The notes under the pieces were generated by a model. That model did not search any database. It saw only the letters and a list, made by a program, of their open reading frames with translations, and was not told the DNA's origin. A stretch of 64,000 nucleotides of DNA, from assembly GCF_013385145.1 (NCBI RefSeq), contig NZ_JABZEC010000004.1, forward strand, positions 167,531-231,530, in the 5' to 3' direction. Made by a program: the position numbers and the translations under genes. The first letter of the stretch is position 1; each line of letters opens with the position of its first letter. This DNA is from Bombilactobacillus apium (lineage in GTDB: Bacteria; Bacillota; Bacilli; Lactobacillales; Lactobacillaceae). Below, one piece after another: positions 57,506-64,000 of the stretch.

Positions 57506-58504
57506 ATGAATTATTGTCCCAACTGTGGTCAAAAGTTGACTTCGGATTACGAAAATTGTCCTTATTGTGGTTACCAATTACCCCAAAAGAAAAAACGGCG
57601 GGCTTCGGAAACCAAGTCCCAAACAGCTGCTTCAGTAACTGCTTCTAAAGGACAACAGCTCGCTAATTTTCTTCGTTGTTTACGGGTTAAATGGCCCCTA
57701 ACTTTGGCGGCAATTGTCTTAGTAATTTTGACTTATTTTTACATTGGAAAATTGATTAGTGTAATTGTGGCAATTTCTCTTGCAATTTGGGGTTTTCTCG
57801 CCACAAATGCGGCACCTGTCCCAGCAAGACTATGGCGGAAAAAAAGAGCTACTCCGCCGGTTGATCCCCAACCAGAGCCCAGATCGAAGCCGACCCCAGA
57901 TTCATCAGCCAACCAGCCTTCAACCACCGCGCAACCGATAGAAGATGGCGATCCGGTAATGACCCGTAGGCGCCGTTCAGAAGTGCCACTGCGAGATCCA
58001 ATTACTAGTGATCTGGGAATGCATCCACGTTTTCGCTTGTCTTGGGTGATTCTTGCTTTGGCAATTTTGACCTTGAGCACCACTTATTGGCCGAGTTTTT
58101 TTGGGAATAATACCCTGCAAATTGCTAATTTAAATTTGAATACGACTCCCTCATTAGCAGCAGTTTGTCAGCAAGGAATTATTTTACTGGGAAATTGGCT
58201 TAACTTTCCTCTTAATACGCACTTGGGAGCTTGGATTTTAGCTATTGGTCCTTTAATTGTAATTATTGGAAGTCTGATTCCTAAAAATTGGGGCCGCCGT
58301 TTAACAACTAAGGGAGCCCAGTGGACCTTAGCCTTTTATATCCTCGGTTTGATTGCTTTAAAAGTCGGTTTAGGAATTGGGGCTAATTATGGTTGGACGA
58401 CAAATCTCCAATTAGGACTTGGGGGATATGTGGCTCTAATTGGGAGTCTGGCAATGTTTATTTTGTCTGAATATGAATTGCACAAGCACTGGCCTGGACA
58501 CTAA
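57506..58504 (+). CDS. Zinc-ribbon membrane protein of unknown function
   Basis: 332 aa. N-terminal zinc ribbon (NYCPNCGQKL...NCPYCGYQLP), a basic stretch, one hydrophobic pair (about 64-100), a Pro/Arg-rich loop (about 112-170), then four membrane segments to the C-terminus. Such zinc_ribbon_2 proteins are common in lactobacilli but without known role. AAGGAGG-like AAGGAAGG ribosome site near the ATG. Monocistronic between the FAS terminator and the murE gene. Confidence 0.75.
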   Translation: MNYCPNCGQKLTSDYENCPYCGYQLPQKKKRRASETKSQTAASVTASKGQQLANFLRCLRVKWPLTLAAIVLVILTYFYIGKLISVIVAISLAIWGFLATNAAPVPARLWRKKRATPPVDPQPEPRSKPTPDSSANQPSTTAQPIEDGDPVMTRRRRSEVPLRDPITSDLGMHPRFRLSWVILALAILTLSTTYWPSFFGNNTLQIANLNLNTTPSLAAVCQQGIILLGNWLNFPLNTHLGAWILAIGPLIVIIGSLIPKNWGRRLTTKGAQWTLAFYILGLIALKVGLGIGANYGWTTNLQLGLGGYVALIGSLAMFILSEYELHKHWPGH

Positions 58505-58595
58505 TTAAATTGGCAGAAGTCGCAATAAAGCGTACTATATAAATTAATGAGTCCACTAAACTAGTTGTGATGAGAGAACCGAAGGAGATTTCATA

Positions 58596-60131
58596 ATGAC
58601 CTTAATTTTGCACGGCTGTACGTTGTTATTACGAGAACATGATTTGTTGAAAAAGGCAGAAATTGTCTTTGATAATGACATTACCGCAGTAACCTATAAT
58701 TCAAAGCAGGCGCAAAAAGACGGAATGTTTTTTTGTAAGGGCACGCACTTTAAAGTGGAGTATTTAAAACAGGCTCAAGAATTAGGAGCTTCCACTTATG
58801 TTTCTGAAGTCGAATATCCCGAAATTAAAGGGATGAATGCTTTAATCGTTACGGATGTTCAAAAAGCAATGGCCTTATTAGGGGCCGCTTTTTATGAATA
58901 CCCGCAAAATGATCTATTTATTGTCGCTTTTACCGGAACCAAAGGAAAGACCACCTCGGCTTACTTTACGCGGGGAATTTTACAAAATTACACGAATAAA
59001 AAGACTGCTTTATTTTCGACCATTGATCGAATCTTAGGACCCAAACCAGAGCAAGGGTTTAAATCTGATTTGACAACTCCGGAATCTTTAGATTTATTCC
59101 ATGATATGCGCGCAGCAGTCAATAATGGGATGACGCACTTGGTGATGGAGGTTTCCTCACAAGCTTACAAACGCAATCGGGTCTATGGCTTACAATACGA
59201 TGTCGGTTTCTTTTTGAATATTACCCCCGATCATATTGGTCCTAATGAACACCCTAATTTTGCCGATTATTTACATTGTAAATTACAATTACTGGTCAAT
59301 TCCCGGGCTTGTGTTTTAAACGGTGATAGTGCGCATTTTACGGAAATTTATCAAGCTGCTAAAGCCACCACTCCCCCAGAAAAAGTTTATGTTTTTTCTC
59401 GGCAGAATAGTCCGCAAGCCGCAATGGCCGATGTCACTTATCAAAACTTGGAAACTACTTTAACGGAAAGTGAGTTTCAGTTAACAGCTGCTTCTGCTAA
59501 GGCTCAAGCGCTAGATATTGCTGGTGACTACAAGTTGGGTTTAGTCGGTGACTTCAATGAAGAAGACGCCACGGCCGCTATTTTGGGGGCTGGCTTAGCT
59601 GGGGCTCCTTATCAATTGGCCAAGAATTCTTTGGTTGATGTTCATGTACCCGGCAGAATGGAATCAATCACCACGCAAGACCATGGTATAATTTACATCG
59701 ACTATGCCCATAATTATGCCAGTTTGAAGGCCTTACTAAGCTTTTTGCGGCAACAAAATCCAGCTGCTCAGGTAACCGTAGTTGTTGGAAGCCCGGGAAA
59801 TAAAGGCGTTTCTCGCCGGCATGATTTTGCGCGGGTTCTTAATGAATTTGCGGATCAAGCCTATTTAACAACGGATGATCCGGGTTATGAAGATCCGACA
59901 AAAATTGCTGCCGAAATTGCTGCTAAGATTGATCCTCAAAAAGTAGCCGTAACGACAATTTTAGATCGACAAGCAGCAATTAAAGCCGCGATTGAACACA
60001 ATCAGGCTCCAGATATCGTGGTTTTAGCAGCCAAGGGTGCGGATGCTTACCAGAAGGTTCAGGGAGTCGATACCCCCTACCCTAATGATATTAATGTTGC
60101 TCGCAAAGTAATCCAAGAATTGGAAGCTTGA
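58596..60131 (+). CDS. murE: UDP-N-acetylmuramoyl-tripeptide synthetase (MurE, L-lysine type)
   Basis: 511 aa. ATP motif AFTGTKGKTTSAYF, the TTPESLDLF segment, ITPDHIG, and the C-terminal TTDDPGYEDP where meso-DAP ligases have DNPR; this variation points to L-Lys rather than DAP, as in lactobacilli. Adds the third residue to UDP-MurNAc-L-Ala-D-Glu. GAAGGAG precedes the ATG. Next gene, an Asp racemase, supplies D-Asp for the interpeptide bridge. Confidence 0.88.
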   Translation: MTLILHGCTLLLREHDLLKKAEIVFDNDITAVTYNSKQAQKDGMFFCKGTHFKVEYLKQAQELGASTYVSEVEYPEIKGMNALIVTDVQKAMALLGAAFYEYPQNDLFIVAFTGTKGKTTSAYFTRGILQNYTNKKTALFSTIDRILGPKPEQGFKSDLTTPESLDLFHDMRAAVNNGMTHLVMEVSSQAYKRNRVYGLQYDVGFFLNITPDHIGPNEHPNFADYLHCKLQLLVNSRACVLNGDSAHFTEIYQAAKATTPPEKVYVFSRQNSPQAAMADVTYQNLETTLTESEFQLTAASAKAQALDIAGDYKLGLVGDFNEEDATAAILGAGLAGAPYQLAKNSLVDVHVPGRMESITTQDHGIIYIDYAHNYASLKALLSFLRQQNPAAQVTVVVGSPGNKGVSRRHDFARVLNEFADQAYLTTDDPGYEDPTKIAAEIAAKIDPQKVAVTTILDRQAAIKAAIEHNQAPDIVVLAAKGADAYQKVQGVDTPYPNDINVARKVIQELEA

Positions 60132-60140
60132 GGTTAAAAT

Positions 60141-60881
60141 ATGCAAAAGTTTTTTACAGTTATTGGGGGTATGGGAACCGCGGCAACGGAAAGTTATTTG
60201 CGGTTGTTAAATGCTCGAACTCCCGTGCATTGTGATCAAGACTATTTGAACTATATTTTAGTTAACCATGCGACGGTTCCTGATCGAACGCGCTATATTT
60301 TGGATCATACTGCCCCCAGCTTTTATCCAGCCTTACTGGAAGATATCAAACAACAAAGTCTCTTACAGCCAGCATTTATGGTAATTATTTGTAATACGGC
60401 CCACTATTTTTACGATCAGTTACAAGCAGCGACCACAATCCCCTTACTGCACATGCCTCGAGTGGCAATTGCGACCTTGAAGAAACAGTATCCGCAGGTG
60501 CGTAAAGTAGGCTTGATTGCCACCAAGGGAACTTTAGCTGATGGTATTTATCAAGGTGAATTGCGTCGGCAAGGTTTGGAGTATACAGAAGGCGATGCTC
60601 AGCTGCAAGAAGATGTAATGACTTTAATTTACGACCATATTAAAGAAAAAAATCAAGTTCCACCAACTTTGTATCATCATATTTTAGAGCAAATGAAAAC
60701 TAAATTTGGGGCGGAAGTGATTATTTTGGGTTGTACGGAACTATCTTTGGCCCAAGAAAAAGCTCCGACGCCTGAATATGCCGTAATTGATGCGCAAAGT
60801 ATTATTGTGGATCAAAGTATTCGCTTAGCTCAAAGACTCCGGGGAGGTCAAGCTCTTGAAATTGATTCCTGTTATTATTAG
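60141..60881 (+). CDS. racD: Aspartate racemase
   Basis: 246 aa, PLP-independent Asp/Glu racemase family. The two catalytic Cys are in VIICNTAHYF and ILGCTELSLA. Starts TVIGGMGTAATESYLRLLN, a pattern of Asp rather than Glu racemases. D-Asp is the cross-bridge residue in many lactobacilli. Follows murE by 9 nt. Confidence 0.88.
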   Translation: MQKFFTVIGGMGTAATESYLRLLNARTPVHCDQDYLNYILVNHATVPDRTRYILDHTAPSFYPALLEDIKQQSLLQPAFMVIICNTAHYFYDQLQAATTIPLLHMPRVAIATLKKQYPQVRKVGLIATKGTLADGIYQGELRRQGLEYTEGDAQLQEDVMTLIYDHIKEKNQVPPTLYHHILEQMKTKFGAEVIILGCTELSLAQEKAPTPEYAVIDAQSIIVDQSIRLAQRLRGGQALEIDSCYY

Positions 60882-60882
60882 T

Positions 60883-60907
60883 GACCATCTAGTAGTGCTA
60901 GATGGTC
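60883..60907 (+). terminator. Hairpin after racD, possible terminator
   Basis: GACCATCTAG (60883-60892) pairs perfectly with CTAGATGGTC (60898-60907), 5-nt loop. The following TAATTAATTTG is only a weak T-tract. Confidence 0.55.
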
Positions 60908-60956
60908 TAATTAATTTGTGTTAGGATAGAAGCATTAAAAATTTCGAGGTTAGTGA

Positions 60957-62117
60957 ATGAGTAAGCATGATCAACCAAATAAGTTACTTCGTCGTAATCA
61001 TCGACTTTACTTGGGGAGTAATCATGAACTTCAGACCCGACCATGGTTAAAGAAATTCCTAGTTGTGGCACTGATGTTGGTCTTTATCGTTGGCGCTTAT
61101 GGATTTCGTCTGTATTCTCAAGCCAGTCATGCTTGGAACAATTCTTATGTCGGCAACGGTAAACCTTCTGCTGCAATCGCGGCGCGCAAGCCAGTGACAA
61201 TTTTATTGTTAGGAATTGATACGGGTGGTTTAGGACGAAAGGATCGGGGCAATTCCGATACAATTATCGTTGCAACCATCAATCCTCAAACTAAGAAAAC
61301 GCTTCTCATGAGTGTTCCCAGAGATACTTTAGCGAAAATTTATCGGGCCGAAGATGGCACGCATACTACTCAAAAAGTTAATGCCGCTTATCGTTTAGGT
61401 AGGGCTCCGGGAGCTAAAGCGACGGTTCAAAAACTCCTAAATATTTCAATTGATCATTATTTGACTGTGGATTTTCACTCCTTACCAAAAGTTGTTGATG
61501 CGGTGGGAGGAATTGAAGTAGATTCGCCCTTTAAGTTCCGCTGTGCGGGAATTGATTTCAAAAAAGGTAAGCAACAGATTAATGGAAAACAGAGTCTAGC
61601 TTATGCTCGAATGCGCTATAATGACCCCCGAGGGGACTATGGACGGCAATATCGGCAGCGGCAAGTTATTACGGCCATTGTGAAAAAGGCCCTCTCTTTG
61701 AATACCTTACCGAATATTTCTCAAGTAATGGGCAGCCTTTCGTCTTCGATGAGTACAGACTTATCGATGACTGATATTCTCGCCTTGGCTCAGTCTTATC
61801 AGGATGCAGCTAAGAAAATCACTTCCGATCACTTGCAGGGACACAGTCTAACGATTGATCAAGCAGCTTATGAAGTTATGGCTACCAAGGAATTACAGCG
61901 GGCTTCGGATAAAGTTCGAACTTATGCTGGTTCTGAGCCTGAAACTTTAGAAAATGCCGAGACAGAGTTGAATTATCTCAATAAAATGCGGAATAATTTC
62001 AGTTTTGCTAATGGTGATAATCAAAATTATACGATTTATAATCAAGAAGGAATGCAATATAACCCTACGCAAAAGGCCGATGCGGCTTTGGAGAGTGGGA
62101 CAATTTCTAATTACTAA
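60957..62117 (+). CDS. LytR-CpsA-Psr (LCP) family cell-wall glycopolymer ligase
   Basis: 386 aa. A basic cytoplasmic N-terminus, one signal-anchor helix (about 35-55: FLVVALMLVFIVGAYGF), then the LCP domain: LLLGIDTGG, RGNSDTIIVATINPQTKKTLLMSVPRDTLA, and YARMRYNDPRGDYGRQYRQRQ with conserved Arg/Asp. Transfers wall teichoic acid or polysaccharide to peptidoglycan. Fits the cell-wall context of murE-racD. Confidence 0.9.
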   Translation: MSKHDQPNKLLRRNHRLYLGSNHELQTRPWLKKFLVVALMLVFIVGAYGFRLYSQASHAWNNSYVGNGKPSAAIAARKPVTILLLGIDTGGLGRKDRGNSDTIIVATINPQTKKTLLMSVPRDTLAKIYRAEDGTHTTQKVNAAYRLGRAPGAKATVQKLLNISIDHYLTVDFHSLPKVVDAVGGIEVDSPFKFRCAGIDFKKGKQQINGKQSLAYARMRYNDPRGDYGRQYRQRQVITAIVKKALSLNTLPNISQVMGSLSSSMSTDLSMTDILALAQSYQDAAKKITSDHLQGHSLTIDQAAYEVMATKELQRASDKVRTYAGSEPETLENAETELNYLNKMRNNFSFANGDNQNYTIYNQEGMQYNPTQKADAALESGTISNY

Positions 62118-62120
62118 TAA

Positions 62121-62150
62121 AAGTTAGGTGCAATAGCCTAACTTTTTTGC
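62121..62150 (+). terminator. Terminator of the LCP gene
   Basis: AAGTTAGG (62121-62128) pairs with CCTAACTT (62137-62144), then T-tract. Confidence 0.88.
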
Positions 62151-62180
62151 TAAGAAAAATTGGCAATTAAGGAGATTAAT

Positions 62181-63743
62181 GTGAGTATTTTAAAAGTTGA
62201 GCATTTGAGTCAACGTTATCTGGATAAAATTTTATACTTGGATGAAACTTTCCAAGTCAATGATCACGATCATCTAGGAATTATTGGTCAAAATGGAGTT
62301 GGTAAAAGTACGCTCATTCGGATTTTGACTGGACAAGTGGAAGCTGACTCGGCCCAAATTACTTGGAAGAAAAATTTACATGTCGGCTATTTGGATCAGT
62401 ATGTTAACTTGCATCCGGGCCAAACGATCCGGGAATTTTTGCGGACCGCCTTTCAAGATCTATTTGATCAGGAGAAAAAGTTAGAGAACCTTTATGAACA
62501 AATGATTCAGGATTCCAATCCAGAATTATTGGAGCAAGCTGGACAGTTACAGGCTAATTTGGAAGCTCATGATTTTTACGATTTAGATACGAAAATTGAT
62601 GTAGTTGCCGCCGGACTGGGAGTTGATGTTTTAGGGTTTGATCACGATGTGGCTCAACTCAGCGGTGGCCAACGGTCGAAGTTGATTTTGACTAAATTGT
62701 TACTGGAGCAACCAGATTTATTGCTTTTGGATGAACCGACTAACTATTTGGATAAACAATATATAGCTTGGCTAGCGACTTATTTACAAAAGTTCCCTGG
62801 CGCCTTTGTCGTTGTTTCTCATGATGATCACTTTTTAGGGCAAATTGTGAACGTGGTTTGTGACTTAGAATTGGGGCATTTGACCCGTTATACGGGAACT
62901 TTGCAACAGGCTCGGCGGCAAAAGGCAGCCAATCAAGAAACTTATCTGAAGCGTTATGTAAGTCAACAGAAGCAAATTGCGAAGACCGAAGCCTATATTC
63001 GAAAGAATAAAGCCGGTTCACGGTCCAAAAGCGCCAAGAGTCGGGAACGGCAACTGGCTAAAACTACAATTCTAACTCCACCGGCAAATTCCCAACCGCC
63101 AGTTTTTAAGTTTCCTTACGTCACCCATGCTGGACAGATGATTCTTGAGGTTAATAACCTCGTAATTGGTTACGAGAAGCCGCTCTTGCAGAAGCAACTT
63201 AATTTTTCTTTAAACACGGGCGAAAAAGTAGTGATCAGTGGTTTTAATGGTGTCGGAAAATCAACGCTGATTAAAACTATCTTGCAGCTAATTCCCCCAT
63301 TAGCAGGAACAGTCTCTTTGTCTCCCCTGGTTAAGGTGGCTTACTATGAGCAAAGTTTAGTTTGGGAAGATACCATGGCTACTCCTTTAACTTTCTTACA
63401 CCAACAATTTCCCGCAGCTACGCAAAGAACTGTGCGCCAGACCTTAGCTCGGACGGGATTAAGTTCTGAACAAGCTTTGGAGCCTTTGAAGTTGCTTTCG
63501 GGAGGAGAACAGGTCAAAGTCAAATTAGCAGAATTAATGTTGCAACCCGCTAATCTTTTAATTCTAGATGAACCGACAAATCATTTGGACAATGCCAGTA
63601 AACTAGCATTACAACAAGCCTTGCGAACTTATCCGGGAACAGTGATTTTAGTTACCCATGAAGGTGATTTCTATGATAGTAGCTGGATTGATCGCGAGTT
63701 AGATATTGCTCAAATTGCGGTTCCAGCGGCATTTGAGAAATAA
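62181..63743 (+). CDS. ABC-F family ATPase (ribosome-associated)
   Basis: 520 aa from the GTG at 62181 (AAGGAG 6 nt upstream); an in-frame TTG at 62160 lies before the ribosome site and is not used. Two ABC domains: GQNGVGKST, LSGGQRSKL, LLLLDEPTNYLD and GFNGVGKST, LSGGEQVKVKL, LLILDEPTNHLD. No membrane segments. The inter-domain linker is Lys/Arg/Gln-rich (about 245-300), as in the translation factors or antibiotic-resistance ABC-F proteins; the subclass is not determined. Confidence 0.9.
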   Translation: MSILKVEHLSQRYLDKILYLDETFQVNDHDHLGIIGQNGVGKSTLIRILTGQVEADSAQITWKKNLHVGYLDQYVNLHPGQTIREFLRTAFQDLFDQEKKLENLYEQMIQDSNPELLEQAGQLQANLEAHDFYDLDTKIDVVAAGLGVDVLGFDHDVAQLSGGQRSKLILTKLLLEQPDLLLLDEPTNYLDKQYIAWLATYLQKFPGAFVVVSHDDHFLGQIVNVVCDLELGHLTRYTGTLQQARRQKAANQETYLKRYVSQQKQIAKTEAYIRKNKAGSRSKSAKSRERQLAKTTILTPPANSQPPVFKFPYVTHAGQMILEVNNLVIGYEKPLLQKQLNFSLNTGEKVVISGFNGVGKSTLIKTILQLIPPLAGTVSLSPLVKVAYYEQSLVWEDTMATPLTFLHQQFPAATQRTVRQTLARTGLSSEQALEPLKLLSGGEQVKVKLAELMLQPANLLILDEPTNHLDNASKLALQQALRTYPGTVILVTHEGDFYDSSWIDRELDIAQIAVPAAFEK

Positions 63744-63766
63744 ATTTAGAAAAATAACAATTATTG

Positions 63767-63795
63767 TTGACAGAAGGTTAAAATCTTGGTAAGAT
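63767..63795 (+). promoter_or_regulatory. rRNA-type promoter P1
   Basis: TTGACA (63767-63772), 17 nt, TAAGAT (63790-63795). Confidence 0.8.
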
Positions 63796-63900
63796 ATCTT
63801 CTGTTGTCAGCGAGGCAGTCAGCCAAGCGTTGAAAACTTAAAAATAGTTGTTGACATTGAATTGGAGACATGCTATTATATCTTCTGTTGTCAGCGAGGC
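63794..63900. repeat. Direct repeat of the initially transcribed region
   Basis: A 23-bp sequence beginning ATATCTTCTGTTGTCAGCG is present at 63794-63816 and 63878-63900, just after the -10 of P1 and P2. It is followed in each by a similar AGCCAAGCG / AGCTAAGCG. The P3 region keeps only a shorter relative (GCTGTCAAAGCGG). Confidence 0.9.
63851..63879 (+). promoter_or_regulatory. rRNA-type promoter P2
   Basis: TTGACA (63851-63856), 17 nt, TATTAT (63874-63879), 84 nt after P1. Confidence 0.85.
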
Positions 63901-63934
63901 GAAGAGCTAAGCGATGAGGGCCGAAAAAAAGTTC

Positions 63935-63963
63935 TTGACAAGCAACAAGACAGATGATAAAAT
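63935..63963 (+). promoter_or_regulatory. rRNA-type promoter P3
   Basis: TTGACA (63935-63940), 17 nt, TAAAAT (63958-63963), again 84 nt after P2. The 16S gene itself is not in the window. Confidence 0.85.
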
Positions 63964-64000
63964 AAACGAGCTGCTGTCAAAGCGGTTCAAACTTATCAAG

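Noticed and set aside
58505..58595. T-box leader ahead of murE
   Set aside because: The interval is too short and lacks the AGGGTGGNACCGCG motif.
58596..60131. MurT partner for the solitary gatD
   Set aside because: The protein has full MurE motifs, including the TTPESLDL substrate region, and lacks the zinc-ribbon Cys insertion of MurT.
1..64000. CRISPR arrays, tRNA genes or prophage
   Set aside because: No regularly spaced direct repeats, no tRNA cloverleaf with a GGTTCGANTCC-type T-arm, and no phage structural genes were found on reading through both strands.

Overview
This window is a chromosomal segment of a lactic acid bacterium in the Lactobacillaceae (low to mid G+C Firmicutes). The evidence is the gene content: an rsmG-noc-parA-parB-DUF951-ychF-DUF1129 block, an AmaP/DUF2273/Asp23 alkaline-shock operon, PepC, a FabK/FabT-type fatty acid operon, a lysine-type MurE next to an aspartate racemase, and strong Shine-Dalgarno sites with frequent TTG/GTG starts. 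The strain carries cytochrome bd, its CydDC-type exporter and pyruvate oxidase, so it can use oxygen and probably makes H2O2. I cannot name the species.

Layout. 1-3.2 kb: cydA-cydB-cydD on the minus strand. 3.4-6.4 kb: an unknown membrane protein, proC, and a decayed patch (a regulator tail and a frameshifted GNAT). 6.4-10.4 kb: minus-strand oxidoreductases, an MFS carrier and a Bax-inhibitor-like protein. 10.6-16.6 kb: a 45-aa exported peptide, a DacA-type carboxypeptidase, a LysP-like permease behind a lysine riboswitch, an ECF S-component and a Na+/H+ antiporter. 16.6-17.5 kb: an internally deleted IS607-type element. 17.5-25.6 kb: a YbaK deacylase, a permease/C26 hydrolase pair, pyruvate oxidase, a solitary gatD, pepC, DUF488, and a CHRD-like protein divergent from a two-cysteine Crp/Fnr regulator with a perfect FNR box between them. 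26.4-31.7 kb: origin-type chromosome-partition block. 32-36.5 kb: purine salvage with two unrelated adenine-deaminase-type enzymes and a purine permease. 36.5-43.6 kb: peptide and dipeptide use (carrier, two paralogous amidohydrolases, M20 dipeptidase, OppA-like binding protein behind a possible leader-peptide attenuator). 43.9-46.8 kb: NlpC/P60 cell-wall hydrolase and the Asp23 operon. 47.2-57.3 kb: complete type II fatty acid operon from a FabZ-like gene to accA. 57.5-63.7 kb: zinc-ribbon membrane protein, MurE, aspartate racemase, LCP ligase, ABC-F ATPase. 63.77-64.0 kb: three tandem strong promoters with a repeated initial region, as expected just upstream of an rRNA operon that begins beyond the window.

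The strongest candidates for something new are: (i) a 27-codon leader ORF with tandem Cys codons whose sequence can pair with the arm of the terminator in front of the oppA-like gene; (ii) a first FAS-operon gene that is FabZ-like but has Tyr in place of the catalytic His; (iii) a shared TTACAATA motif at the cydA and pyruvate oxidase promoters; (iv) an adenine/adenosine deaminase lacking the canonical catalytic Glu; and (v) an FLP-like redox switch with an FNR box controlling a CHRD-like protein. All start-codon changes and regulatory assignments are read from sequence only.
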